DNA of 39,042 nt from Tissierellales bacterium (GTDB lineage Bacteria > Bacillota > Clostridia > Tissierellales > JAOAQY01). Position 1 is the stretch's first letter. Every line of letters begins with the position of its first letter. The notes under the pieces were generated by a model. That model did not search any database. It saw only the letters and a program-made list of their open reading frames with translations, and was not told the DNA's origin. The position numbers were made by a program, and so were the translations under genes. This document shows positions 1 through 8,142 of the stretch, in pieces. Location of the stretch: assembly GCA_025210965.1 (NCBI GenBank), contig JAOAQY010000002.1, positions 1 through 39,042 on the forward strand, written 5' to 3'.

Positions 1-705
1 CCTGTTTTCCATGTGATATATCAAGTTTATTACGCTGTTTAAAAATGGAATATCGTGAGAAATTAATATAAATGCGTTGTCGTATTCCTGTAAATAGCGT
101 TTTAGCCACTCTATATGTTGTTCATCTAAATAGTTAGTAGGCTCATCTAAAAGAAGAATATCAGGTTTTTCAAGAAGAAGCTTTGCTAATAAAACTTTAG
201 TTCGTTGTCCACCACTTAAATCAGATACTGACTTGTCTAAGCCAACATCAGAAAGACCTAAGCCTCTTGCAATTTCATCAACTTTAGAATCAATGATATA
301 AAAATCGTTATTAGTCAATGTATCTTGTATTGTACCCAAATCATCTAACATAACTTCAAGTTCTTCAGGAGAAGCATCTCCCATTTTATCGCAGATATTA
401 TTCATTTCAACTTCTAGATCTAATAAATACTGAAATGCAGATTTTAGCACATCTTTGATTGTATGCTCTGGTTTCAGAGCTGTGTGCTGATCTAAATATC
501 CTACACGTACATTTTTTGCCCAAAGAATTTTCCCTTCATCAGGTTGTAGTTTGCGCGTTATTATATTCATAAATGTTGATTTACCTTCGCCATTTGCACC
601 TATTAAGCCGATATGTTCTCCCTTTAATAAGCGAAAAGAGACATCTTCGAATATAGCTCTGTCTCCGAAACCATGGCTTAGATTTTCTACTGTTAAAATA
701 CTCAT
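1..705 (-). CDS. ABC-F family ATPase, N-terminal 235 residues (gene cut by window edge)
   Basis: The reading frame is open from ATG at 705 to the window edge. ABC-F proteins are soluble twin-ATPase factors that act on ribosomes (translation rescue or antibiotic protection) and are not transporters. Visible in the first nucleotide-binding domain: Walker A GANGEGKS (36-43), signature LSGGQ (163-167), Walker B ILLLDE (183-188) followed by PTNYLD, and the H-loop SHD (216-218). There is no membrane segment. An acidic helical insert (about 95-135) lies between Walker A and the signature. A good AAGGAG site lies about 7 bases before the ATG. The second ATPase domain and inter-domain linker are outside the window, so the subfamily cannot be named. 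It is divergent from the flippase gene at 891. Confidence 0.9.
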   Translation of the reverse strand, partial: MSILTVENLSHGFGDRAIFEDVSFRLLKGEHIGLIGANGEGKSTFMNIITRKLQPDEGKILWAKNVRVGYLDQHTALKPEHTIKDVLKSAFQYLLDLEVEMNNICDKMGDASPEELEVMLDDLGTIQDTLTNNDFYIIDSKVDEIARGLGLSDVGLDKSVSDLSGGQRTKVLLAKLLLEKPDILLLDEPTNYLDEQHIEWLKRYLQEYDNAFILISHDIPFLNSVINLIYHMENR

Positions 706-890
706 AAAAAACTCCTTCAAAATACATAATATTGTAATACTCTATACTATTATATATAAATTAGAAGAGTTGTCAAAGAAATTTGAGATTTTTAGCGAAA
801 AAGCATATAATAAAAGGTATTATAAAACTAGAATAGAACACAAATTCGCAAATAACGAATTTGTTGCAATGGGTAGATTAGGAGAAAAAA

Positions 891-2426
891 GTGATTAAAG
901 AAAATAAGTTTTTGAGAGGAAGTATTTTTTTAGCGATATCTGCTATAGTTGCTAAATGCGTTGGTTTCCTATTTAAGATACCACTTACGAATATGGTGGG
1001 AGCCGAAGCTATAGGGATATTTAACTATGGACATACATTGTATATGACTATGCTTGCAATTGCATTGACTGGTATACCATATGCTTTGTCAAAAATAGTT
1101 GCAGAAAAAATCGCAAATCATAGAGAAAGAGAAGCGCATAGATTATTTAAATTAACTTTTGTGATAATGTTTTTTGGTGGCTTGATGCTATCACTATTAT
1201 TGTTGATCATCACAGATTTTTTTGTAGGGTGGTTTTGGCCAGAAGAGACATATATTGTATTGGTAGGACTTGTATTTTCGCCATTTTTTGTTGCATTATC
1301 AGCTGCCTTCAAAGGCTACTTTTTAGGTCTTGAGAAGTCACAGACTCCAGCTATTGCACAATTAGTTGATGGAATTATACGGTTAATAGTTGGATTAGGT
1401 CTGACATATGTACTATTAAATAGTTTAAAGAAAGAGGCTATATTAGGAGCTGCGATAGGAGTTACAATTGGTAGTCTCTTGTCGCTAGTAGTGTATCTTA
1501 TAGATTATTTAAAAATAAGAAGAAAACTGTATCGAGAAGTGGCGCTGAGAGATAATTATGTTTGGGAAAAAACGAATATAGAATTGATAAAAGAGCTAGT
1601 AGTGATAGCTATGCCTATAGCGATAGGGGCGTTTGCTACTACTCTGATGACTTTAATAGACAGTTTGATGATACCAAATATTTTAATTGGAGAAAATTTA
1701 CATGTGAATTTCGTAAATGAATTGTATGGAAATTATACATCTATTTGGATGTTAGTAAATTTACCTATGGCTCTTTTAATATCACTTAGCAGTAATTGGT
1801 TACCAAAAGTTTCAGAGCTTAAAGCTAAAGAAGAATTACTAAAACTAAAGAAATATTTTGATTTAGGAGTTAAGTGGACATTTTATATAGTATTACCTTG
1901 CACATGTGGTTTTTTTGTATTAGCTAACGAAATATTAAAACTTGTATTTCCGGTGATAAATGGAGCAGAAAACTTATTGAAAATACTTTCAGTGATGCTT
2001 TTATTTGGTGGGATAAACCAGTTATTTGTAACAACATTACAAGGTTTGAATTTAGCTAAAATTACAGTGTATAATTTGATTATTGCTTCTGTCATGAAGA
2101 TTATACTAAATATATTATTTGTTACAAATTTGAATTTTTCTATAGAGGGCATAGCAATATCGAGCGTCGTCAGTTATGGATTTTTAGCTATTTTAAATGG
2201 TCGAAAAGCGCTTAGATTTGTAGGTGCAAATTCTTTAATAAAAGAAACTGTGAAACCGTTAATTGCTAGTGGTGTTATGTCAATATTTTTAATTATGATA
2301 AAAGACAAAGTTGATTTGGTAGCAAATGGGAAAATTAATACTATATGCATAATATTTTTTAGTGCAATCATTTATTTAACTATAATTTTAGTTTTAGAGA
2401 AAAAATCTATTATTAGAAAAAAATAG
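891..2426 (+). CDS. SpoVB/YkvU-type MOP-superfamily flippase (polysaccharide or lipid-linked precursor exporter)
   Basis: A 511-residue, almost entirely hydrophobic protein with about 12-14 predicted membrane helices. The N-terminal pattern (FLRGSIFLAISAIVAKCVGF, then FKIPLTNMVGAEAIGIFNY) is typical of the MOP/MATE-like polysaccharide exporter family that includes SpoVB, YtgP and YkvU of Firmicutes. These proteins flip lipid-linked cell-wall or polysaccharide intermediates across the membrane. I chose the GTG at 891 because an AGGAG site ends six bases upstream and the sequence is hydrophobic soon after it. No glycosyltransferase or sporulation gene lies next to it, so the substrate cannot be inferred. 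The C-terminus is a short basic tail (KKSIIRKK). Confidence 0.85.
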   Translation: MIKENKFLRGSIFLAISAIVAKCVGFLFKIPLTNMVGAEAIGIFNYGHTLYMTMLAIALTGIPYALSKIVAEKIANHREREAHRLFKLTFVIMFFGGLMLSLLLLIITDFFVGWFWPEETYIVLVGLVFSPFFVALSAAFKGYFLGLEKSQTPAIAQLVDGIIRLIVGLGLTYVLLNSLKKEAILGAAIGVTIGSLLSLVVYLIDYLKIRRKLYREVALRDNYVWEKTNIELIKELVVIAMPIAIGAFATTLMTLIDSLMIPNILIGENLHVNFVNELYGNYTSIWMLVNLPMALLISLSSNWLPKVSELKAKEELLKLKKYFDLGVKWTFYIVLPCTCGFFVLANEILKLVFPVINGAENLLKILSVMLLFGGINQLFVTTLQGLNLAKITVYNLIIASVMKIILNILFVTNLNFSIEGIAISSVVSYGFLAILNGRKALRFVGANSLIKETVKPLIASGVMSIFLIMIKDKVDLVANGKINTICIIFFSAIIYLTIILVLEKKSIIRKK

Positions 2427-2510
2427 CTTCGTTTTTCATAAAAATATTGTAAATAAAGTGGAAAAAATAATCAAAAATAAATTTTTAACCGCGATTGCAA
2501 AGAAAAAGTC

Positions 2511-2539
2511 TTGATGAATAATCTCCAGTTTGTTATATT
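2511..2539 (+). promoter_or_regulatory. Putative promoter of the satP-like gene
   Basis: TTGATG, a 17-base spacer, then TATATT, 38 bases before the chosen GTG start. This is a sigma-A-like match found by eye. Confidence 0.5.
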
Positions 2540-2576
2540 AAAAACAGTCTGTGACAAACAAATAGGAGGTGACGGT

Positions 2577-3173
2577 GTGGAAAATCAAGAGAGAAAAATT
2601 TTAGTTGCTGATCCATCAGCTTTAGGGCTTTTTGGTTTAGCAATGGTAACATTAGTAGCATCGAGTCAAAAATTAGGTTGGACGGAAGGTGTTTCATTTA
2701 TTATTCCTTGGGCTATATTTTTAGGAGCGTTTGCGCAATTATTTGCATGTATTTCTGATTCAAAAAAAGGAAATGTCTTTGGAACAACAGCATTTGGAGC
2801 TTATGCATTTTTCTGGATGGCAGTAGCAATGTCTTGGATGATTAAGCTAGGTGTATTTGGTCAAGCAATGGCTGAAAATGCGAGTGGAACACAATTAGGT
2901 TTTGCATTTTTAGGATATTTGATATTTACTTTGTATATGACTTATGCTGCGACAGCAACAAATAAGGTGTTATTTTTTATATTTGTGTTGATAGATTTCT
3001 TATTCTTAGGACTATCTATGAACGGTATCTGGCATATAGAAATTGGTCATGAAATTGCAGCTTATTCAGAATTTGCAATATCAATGTTAGCTTTTTATGG
3101 TTCAGCAGCAAATGTTTTCAAAGCAACATTTGGAAAAGAAGTATTACCACTTGGAAAAGCTTTTAACAAATAA
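2577..3173 (+). CDS. GPR1/FUN34/YaaH (SatP) family acetate/succinate transporter
   Basis: A 198-residue integral membrane protein with about six helices. The family signature near the N-terminus (DPSALGLFGLAMVTL, 12-26) matches the N-P-A-P-L-G-L motif of the GPR1/FUN34/YaaH family. E. coli SatP, a member, moves acetate and succinate with protons; acetate uptake or export suits the pta gene at 20886. I chose GTG at 2577 because a near-consensus AGGAGGTGA (2564-2572) sits right before it. An upstream ATG in the same frame at 2511 lies inside the likely promoter and has no ribosome-binding site. The gene is monocistronic, ending at the hairpin at 3195. Confidence 0.85.
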   Translation: MENQERKILVADPSALGLFGLAMVTLVASSQKLGWTEGVSFIIPWAIFLGAFAQLFACISDSKKGNVFGTTAFGAYAFFWMAVAMSWMIKLGVFGQAMAENASGTQLGFAFLGYLIFTLYMTYAATATNKVLFFIFVLIDFLFLGLSMNGIWHIEIGHEIAAYSEFAISMLAFYGSAANVFKATFGKEVLPLGKAFNK

Positions 3174-3194
3174 CAATTTTTAATAATATATATA

Positions 3195-3229
3195 AAGAGG
3201 ACTATCTGTCGATGATAGTCCTCTTTTTT
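3195..3229. terminator. Intrinsic terminator between two convergent genes
   Basis: A 12-bp perfect stem (3195-3206 with 3214-3225) and a 7-base loop, followed by TTTTTT. It ends the SatP-like gene, and the stem may serve the opposing nitroreductase gene too. Confidence 0.85.
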
Positions 3230-3230
3230 G

Positions 3231-3893
3231 TTATTTCCAAATACTTATTTCATCTATATTTTGTCTAGTTTTTTCCCTTGAAGGATTCTCAGCCCTATAA
3301 CCTAGTGCTAGCATACAACTTACTCCAAATTCGTTTCGATCTAAAATGTTTTCAGAAGCAAGAAGAGATTCAGTTTTTTCTAAATCAAAACCTTCTATAG
3401 GGCATGAATCAATTCCAATCAAAGCGGCAGACGTCATCATATTTCCAAGAGCTATATAAGTTTGTCTATGACCCCATTGCTCTAATGCATCTTTAGACTC
3501 AAGTAATTTAAAATCATCGGTTTGAAATTTCTTATAAAAATCACCTTTCATTTTAACTATATCATCTGGAAGCTTTTGAATATTTTTCATGAAATCAGAA
3601 ATATATGATGAGTCATATTTTAAACTTGAGGATTTTCTGCTCAATAAAACTATGAAGTGACTAGCCGTGGGTAATTGATTTTGAGCTCCCCATGCAAACT
3701 CTTTCATTTTAGTTCTAAGTTCTTCACTTTGAACCACTAAAAATTTCCAAGGTTCAAAACCAAAAGAACTTGGTGATAGTCTTCCTGTTTCTAATATGAA
3801 TTTAAAATCTTCTTCAGAGATTTTTTTGTCAGAGTCAAAAACTTTGCAAGCATGTCTAGAATTAAAAGCATTTAAAATATCAGATTTTTTCAT
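3231..3893 (-). CDS. NAD(P)H-dependent nitroreductase (NfsB/YodC-like flavoprotein)
   Basis: A 220-residue protein with the nitroreductase fold: N-terminal FMN-binding arginine motif (NSRHACKVFD, about 11-20), the LSPSSFGFEPW motif (about 39-49) and the C-terminal CMLALGYR (about 193-200). Length matches E. coli NfsB (217). These enzymes bind FMN and reduce quinones, nitroaromatics or other electrophiles with NAD(P)H. It is read divergently from an HxlR regulator across 138 bases. That arrangement resembles yodC/yodB of Bacillus subtilis, where the regulator senses quinones and diamide, so an electrophile-inducible detoxification role is a reasonable inference. The ATG at 3893 is preceded by AAGGAG. 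Confidence 0.88.
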   Translation of the reverse strand: MKKSDILNAFNSRHACKVFDSDKKISEEDFKFILETGRLSPSSFGFEPWKFLVVQSEELRTKMKEFAWGAQNQLPTASHFIVLLSRKSSSLKYDSSYISDFMKNIQKLPDDIVKMKGDFYKKFQTDDFKLLESKDALEQWGHRQTYIALGNMMTSAALIGIDSCPIEGFDLEKTESLLASENILDRNEFGVSCMLALGYRAENPSREKTRQNIDEISIWK

Positions 3894-3935
3894 ATTGTAA
3901 CACTCCTTATTTATAATTGTTTTTTTCTTGTAATC

Positions 3936-3964
3936 ATTATATAAGAGTGGTTTGAAAATGTGAA
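3936..3964 (-). promoter_or_regulatory. Putative promoter of the nitroreductase gene
   Basis: On the minus strand: TTCACA (3964-3959), a 17-base spacer, TATAAT (3941-3936). On the plus strand a TATAAT at 3983-3988 probably serves the HxlR gene, so the two promoters lie back to back with overlapping -35 areas. Confidence 0.55.
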
Positions 3965-3989
3965 GTAAGCACTTTTTTGTGTTATAATA

Positions 3990-4008
3990 TACTAGAAGAG
4001 ACTAAGTA
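3990..4008. promoter_or_regulatory. Candidate HxlR operator
   Basis: An imperfect inverted repeat TACTA-N8-TAAGTA directly after the plus-strand -10 element. The palindrome AGTATACT follows at 4014-4021, just before the ribosome-binding site. YodB-type operators also begin with TACT and end with AGTA. The assignment is by position and symmetry only. Confidence 0.35.
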
Positions 4009-4031
4009 TAAAAAGTATACTGGAGGATGAT

Positions 4032-4379
4032 ATGAATAAATATAAGCCTTGTGCAGTTGAAGTAGCTTTGAATGTAATTGGTGGAAAGTGGAAAGGTGTT
4101 GTATTGTATCACTTATCACATTCAACTCTCAGATTCAGTGAATTAAAGCGCAAAATGCCAGGAATAACCCAAAGAATGCTTACTAAACAGCTTAGAGAAC
4201 TAGAGTCAGATGGAATAGTAAACAGGACCGTATATCCAGAAGTTCCTCCTAGAGTTGAATATAATTTGACAGAGATTGGTGTTAGTCTAGAGCCGATAAT
4301 AAATGAACTCTTGAATTGGGGAAAGTTCTACGAAAAAATATTGGAAGAAAATGCAATTGATGAAGAAAATTTATTGTAA
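4032..4379 (+). CDS. HxlR-family winged-helix regulator, probably thiol-based sensor
   Basis: A 115-residue protein covering the whole HxlR domain: [12 protein letters not shown] (about 17-28), [20 protein letters not shown] recognition region (about 36-55), a wing with [10 protein letters not shown] (about 76-85). A single cysteine at position 7 sits where YodB of B. subtilis has its redox-sensing Cys6; the protein has no other cysteine. HxlR proteins bind DNA as dimers and often control a divergent oxidoreductase. It faces the nitroreductase at 3231 across one shared regulatory region, so it probably represses both genes. GGAGGATGAT precedes the ATG. Confidence 0.88.
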   Translation: MNKYKPCAVEVALNVIGGKWKGVVLYHLSHSTLRFSELKRKMPGITQRMLTKQLRELESDGIVNRTVYPEVPPRVEYNLTEIGVSLEPIINELLNWGKFYEKILEENAIDEENLL

Positions 4380-4445
4380 AAGTGACTTATGAGAACAAGA
4401 CATTATGAATGAAAATTAAATACATTACGGTGAGGAGTATTAAAT

Positions 4446-6614
4446 ATGACGAAAAAATTAGTACTAGCAGAAAAACCATCTGTTGGAAGAGATATAGCTA
4501 GAGTTTTAAATTGTAACAAAAAATTAGGAAAAGGTGCTATAGAAGGGAACGATTATATTGTCACTTGGGCCCTAGGTCATCTTGTAACACTTGCTAGACC
4601 AGAGCTGTATGATCAAAAATATGCATCGTGGGACTTAAATGCACTTCCAATGATGCCGGAAAAGTTAAAATTAGAAGTAATACCAAAGACATCTGGACAA
4701 TTTAAATTGGTAAAAAAACTTATGTATAGAAAAGATGTAACTGAAATAATAATAGCAACAGATGCTGGTAGAGAAGGAGAGTTGGTAGCAAGGTGGATTA
4801 TAGACATGGCAAATGTCAAAAAAACTTTGAAGAGACTCTGGATATCATCTGTTACAGACGGTGCAATTAAAAAGGGATTCAAAAACTTAAAAGATGGAAA
4901 AGAATATAGGTCGTTATATAAGGCAGCAGTTGCTAGATCAGAAGCTGATTGGTTTGTCGGATTAAATGCAACTAGAGCACTTACGACTAAATACAATGCT
5001 CAGCTATCATGTGGTAGAGTTCAAACACCAACACTTGCAATGATACAAGCTAGAGAAAGAGAAATTATTGAATTTAAGGCGGTTAAATATTGGGAAATAG
5101 ATGCAAAAAGTAGTGGTATAACCTTTAAGTGGCAAGATAAAAAGACTAATTCAACAAGATGTTTTAACAAAGAACGTATAGAAAAAATTTATGCTGGAAT
5201 ACAGAATAAAGAATTAGAGATTATAAAGTTAGATGAAAAAATCAAAAAGAGCTATGCACCAGAATTATATGATTTGACTACTCTTCAGAGAGATGCAAAC
5301 AAATTGCACGGATTTTCAGCTAAAGAAACTCTTAAGATAATGCAGACTTTATACGAAAGGTATAAAGCACTTACTTATCCAAGGACAGATTCACGTTATT
5401 TGACAGATGATATAGTACCAACACTAAAAGAACGATTAGATGCTGTAAATAACAATGTATATAGAGAAGGGGTTCAAAAAGCAAAACTAAATGGGCTTAA
5501 GGGAAACAAGCACTTTGTTGATAATAAAAAAGTATCAGACCACCATGCTATTATACCTACAGAGCAGAGAATTGAGATGAGCCGATTAGAGTTTAAAGAG
5601 AGGAAAATCTATGAAATGGTGGTTCAAAGATTTATAGAAGTATTGTTACCGCCATATGAATACAGTGAAATGGTTATTGAAGCAGAAATAAATGGTGAAT
5701 TATTTAAAGCAAAGAGCACAAAAACTCTAAAAAAAGGATGGAAAATCTTTTCTCAAAATTCAGATAAAAATTGCGATGTAGAAAATATTAAAGAGGGCAT
5801 GAAAATTAGAGTACAGAATTTGAAAAGAAGTGAACATTATACTCAGCCACCAGCAAGGTTTGATGAAGGAAAATTACTTGCTGCAATGGAAAATCCAAAA
5901 AAATATATGGAAACCAATGATAAATCATTGCTGAAAACAATTGGAGAAACTGGTGGATTGGGAACGGTTGCTACTAGAGCAGATATAATAGAAAAGTTAT
6001 TTAATACCCATTTGATAGAAAAACGAGATCAAAAAATATATATAACGTCAAAGGGAAAACAATTATTAGATCTTGCACCAAAGGCATTAACTTCTCCAGA
6101 ATTAACAGCAGAGTGGGAGATTAAATTAGAACAAATATCTAAAAATAAATTTGATTCACGAAAATTTATAAGTGAAATAAGAGCATATACTTCAGAATTA
6201 GTAAAAGAAATTAAAGCAAGTGAATTGAGTTACAGACATGATAATATGACTAGACAGAAATGCCCAGAATGTGGAAAGTTTTTGCTAGATGTGAGCAATA
6301 AACATGGAAAGGCACTAGTTTGCCAAGATAGGGAATGTGGTTATAAAAAGCAGCTTTCAAGAGTAACAAATGCAAGATGCCCAGAGTGTAAGAAGAAAAT
6401 GAATATGATTGGAGAAAAAGACAATAAGAAATTTGTATGTCCGAAGTGTGGATATAGAGAAAGCTTAGAACATTTTGAAAAAAAGAAAAATGAGAAGAAA
6501 AAGCAAATGTCGAAAAAAGAAGCTCGAAATTATATGAAGAAACAACAAAAGGAAGAAGAGGACTTTAACAATCCATTTGCAGCACTATTAAAAAACATTG
6601 ATGTAAAAAAATAA
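4446..6614 (+). CDS. topB: DNA topoisomerase III (type IA), with C-terminal zinc ribbons
   Basis: A 722-residue protein, close to the size of B. subtilis TopB. The TOPRIM domain starts at MTKKLVLAEKPSVGRDIA and carries the acidic motif DAGREGE (106-112). The catalytic tyrosine is Tyr311 in LTYPRTDSRYLT. The central gate has the conserved HHAIIPTE motif. The C-terminal tail has two treble-clef zinc ribbons: CPECGK...CQDRECGY and CPECKK...CPKCGY, then a basic coil. It nicks and passes single strands, decatenating replication and recombination intermediates. It stands alone, with a weak GTGAGGAG site before the ATG and a strong terminator after it. Confidence 0.96.
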   Translation: MTKKLVLAEKPSVGRDIARVLNCNKKLGKGAIEGNDYIVTWALGHLVTLARPELYDQKYASWDLNALPMMPEKLKLEVIPKTSGQFKLVKKLMYRKDVTEIIIATDAGREGELVARWIIDMANVKKTLKRLWISSVTDGAIKKGFKNLKDGKEYRSLYKAAVARSEADWFVGLNATRALTTKYNAQLSCGRVQTPTLAMIQAREREIIEFKAVKYWEIDAKSSGITFKWQDKKTNSTRCFNKERIEKIYAGIQNKELEIIKLDEKIKKSYAPELYDLTTLQRDANKLHGFSAKETLKIMQTLYERYKALTYPRTDSRYLTDDIVPTLKERLDAVNNNVYREGVQKAKLNGLKGNKHFVDNKKVSDHHAIIPTEQRIEMSRLEFKERKIYEMVVQRFIEVLLPPYEYSEMVIEAEINGELFKAKSTKTLKKGWKIFSQNSDKNCDVENIKEGMKIRVQNLKRSEHYTQPPARFDEGKLLAAMENPKKYMETNDKSLLKTIGETGGLGTVATRADIIEKLFNTHLIEKRDQKIYITSKGKQLLDLAPKALTSPELTAEWEIKLEQISKNKFDSRKFISEIRAYTSELVKEIKASELSYRHDNMTRQKCPECGKFLLDVSNKHGKALVCQDRECGYKKQLSRVTNARCPECKKKMNMIGEKDNKKFVCPKCGYRESLEHFEKKKNEKKKQMSKKEARNYMKKQQKEEEDFNNPFAALLKNIDVKK

Positions 6615-6631
6615 GATGTTATAGCAAATTG

Positions 6632-6664
6632 AAGCTGAGATTGTTAAAAAATCTCAGCTTTTTT
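6632..6664 (+). terminator. Intrinsic terminator of topB
   Basis: An 11-bp stem AAGCTGAGATT / AATCTCAGCTT (6632-6642 with 6650-6660) followed by a T run. Confidence 0.9.
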
Positions 6665-6746
6665 GAATTATAAATCTATGGATTTGCTATGTAAAATATA
6701 TTAAAAAAACATGGCGAAAAGTACTTTTAAAATAAATAAAATGTGC

Positions 6747-6752
6747 TATAAT
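6747..6752 (+). promoter_or_regulatory. Extended -10 of the tRNA-Thr promoter
   Basis: TGCTATAAT (6744-6752) is a good extended -10 box, 16 bases before the tRNA. No clear -35 is seen in the AT-rich upstream sequence. Confidence 0.5.
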
Positions 6753-6767
6753 AATAATTGCGATTAG

Positions 6768-6842
6768 GCTAGCGTGGCTCAGAGGTAGAGCAACTGATTC
6801 GTAATCAGTAGGCCAAGAGTTCAAATCTCTTCGTTAGCTCCA
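6768..6842 (+). tRNA. tRNA-Thr, anticodon CGT, CCA encoded
   Basis: A complete cloverleaf folds by hand: acceptor GCTAGCG/CGTTAGC (one G-T), D stem GCTC/GAGC, anticodon stem ACTGA/TCAGT around the 7-base loop TTCGTAA, T stem AAGAG/CTCTT around TTCAAAT, discriminator T, then CCA. The anticodon CGT reads ACG codons (threonine). It stands alone, with a terminator right after it. Confidence 0.95.
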
Positions 6843-6848
6843 ATTTTT

Positions 6849-6880
6849 AGAGTGATTTTATTTTTAAAATCGCTCTTTTA
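6849..6880 (+). terminator. Intrinsic terminator after tRNA-Thr
   Basis: A 12-bp stem (6849-6860 with 6865-6876, one G-T pair), TTTT loop, then TTTTA. Confidence 0.8.
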
Positions 6881-6890
6881 TATTTTGTTC

Positions 6891-6918
6891 TTGGAAAAAT
6901 TGATAGATGTGATATAAT
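6891..6918 (+). promoter_or_regulatory. Promoter of the queuosine salvage operon
   Basis: TTGGAA, a 16-base spacer, TATAAT, with an extended TGA before the -10 box. It places the transcript start near 6925 and gives a leader of about 250 bases before the first gene. Confidence 0.6.
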
Positions 6919-6982
6919 AATTGTGTCTTGTCAATTACGAGACAATAAAAGTTAAAATCCATAAAGCTGCCTTCTGGCAGGA

Positions 6983-7017
6983 CTGGTTCGAGAACTCCCA
7001 GGATAAAAAACTAAGGA
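6983..7017 (+). promoter_or_regulatory. preQ1-I riboswitch aptamer
   Basis: The stem CTGG (6983-6986) / CCAG (6998-7001) closes a loop starting TTCGAGAAC with a C-rich 3' side. An A-rich tail follows, ending ACTAAGGA (7010-7017). The tail ATAAAAAACTAAGGA and the GGTTC...CCC loop pattern match the preQ1-I class, for example the B. subtilis queC leader. A small hairpin CTGCC/GGCAG (6967-6980) sits immediately 5' and is not part of the known aptamer. The downstream genes are queuosine-salvage genes, which supports the call. PreQ1 binding pairs the loop cytosines with the AAGG tail (family knowledge) and so removes that tail from other pairings. Confidence 0.9.
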
Positions 7018-7079
7018 TTTTTACCTCATCGAAGCGATTTTTTTGCGACGGTTTTTTTGAAGTACTCAAAATTAAAGGT

Positions 7080-7108
7080 AAGTTATGTCCTTAGACATGG
7101 CTTTTTTT
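7080..7108 (+). terminator. Riboswitch-controlled terminator (expression platform)
   Basis: A 10-bp stem (7080-7089 with 7094-7103, two G-T pairs), loop CTTA, then a seven-T run, 68 bases before the queK start. The segment TCCTTAG (7088-7094), spanning the end of the left arm, the loop and the first right-arm base, is an exact complement of the aptamer tail CTAAGGA (7011-7017). GGTAA (7077-7081) also complements TTACC (7021-7025). The antiterminator and the aptamer pseudoknot therefore exclude each other, predicting OFF when preQ1 is bound. Confidence 0.85.
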
Positions 7109-7176
7109 ATTGCTTTTGTTAAGCATATAAAGGGCATGTCAGTTCTCATAATATTATGAGAAAAGGAGAAGTGATT

Positions 7177-8142
7177 ATGAAAGGAAGAAAGGTGATTGTC
7201 GATTGCGATCCAGGAATCGATGATGTATTGGCACTATTATTACTACTTAGATCCCCAGAAATGGATGTACAAGGGATTACAATAGTTGGTGGTAATGTTC
7301 CAGTTGAATTAGGTGCGAAAAATGCACAAAAAGCATTAGAAATGAGTGGTAGGGAGGATATACCAGTATATCTAGGCGATAATAAACCACTCAAAAGGGA
7401 TTTAGTAACAGCTCAAGAAACTCATGGACAAGATGGTCTTGGTGAGAATTTCTTTGAAGTTGAATTAAAGTCTGTAAAAGAAAAATCTGCAGTTGAATTT
7501 CTAGTTGAAAAATTTTCTTCAGAAGAGGAAGTAGAACTCATAGCATTAGGTCCACTTACAAATATTGCTAAGAGTATTGCTCAAAAGCCAAAATTATATG
7601 AAAAATTAAATCGTTTAGTTACTATGGGTGGAAGTTTTAAAAGTCATGGTAATTGTTCACCAGTTGCAGAGTACAATTATTGGGTTGATCCACAGGCGGC
7701 AAATTTCGTTTACAAAAATATCAAATGCCCTATACACATGGTTGGATTAGATGTTACAAGAGAGATAGTACTTACTCCTGATTTGAGAGAGTGGCTAAAT
7801 CAAATTGATACATCACTTTCAAGATTTGTATATGATATTACACAATTTTATGTTGATTTTCATTGGGAATGGGAAAAAATATTGGGGTGTGTAATAAACG
7901 ACCCTCTAGCAGTTGCATATGCTATAAATAGTGATTTTTGTAGTGGGATTGAGCGATTTGTAGAAATTGTTGAGGATGGCCCGGCTATGGGACAGAGTAT
8001 TGTTGATGTTGAACATTTTTATAAGAAAGAGTCAAATGCTAAAGTGCTTACCAATGTTGATTCTAAGGCATTTATGAAGTTCTTTATGGAAAGATTGTTT
8101 CCAAATGAAATTGAGTCTTTAAAACATTTGGAGGTGATTTAG
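7177..8142 (+). CDS. queK: Queuosine nucleosidase (nucleoside hydrolase family), QueK-like
   Basis: A 321-residue inosine/uridine-preferring nucleoside hydrolase family protein. The Ca2+/ribose motif DCDPGIDD (9-16) has the diagnostic DxDxxxDD pattern; the LIALGPLTNIA and VTMGGSF motifs of the fold follow. The general family splits ribonucleosides into base and ribose. The preQ1 riboswitch upstream and the queuine lyase gene downstream say the substrate is queuosine, as in the C. difficile salvage pathway. I chose ATG at 7177 because AAGGAG (7163-7168) lies 8 bases before it; an in-frame ATG at 7156 has no site. The stop codon abuts the next start, so the genes are translationally coupled. 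Confidence 0.88.
   Translation: MKGRKVIVDCDPGIDDVLALLLLLRSPEMDVQGITIVGGNVPVELGAKNAQKALEMSGREDIPVYLGDNKPLKRDLVTAQETHGQDGLGENFFEVELKSVKEKSAVEFLVEKFSSEEEVELIALGPLTNIAKSIAQKPKLYEKLNRLVTMGGSFKSHGNCSPVAEYNYWVDPQAANFVYKNIKCPIHMVGLDVTREIVLTPDLREWLNQIDTSLSRFVYDITQFYVDFHWEWEKILGCVINDPLAVAYAINSDFCSGIERFVEIVEDGPAMGQSIVDVEHFYKKESNAKVLTNVDSKAFMKFFMERLFPNEIESLKHLEVI

Noticed and set aside
551-898. Plus-strand ORF of 115 codons opposite the ABC-F gene
   Set aside because: It is the antisense shadow of the ABC-F frame, which has Walker A, LSGGQ and Walker B motifs and a good ribosome-binding site.
4613-4996. Minus-strand ORF of 127 codons inside topB
   Set aside because: It lies wholly within the conserved TOPRIM region of topB and has no family features.
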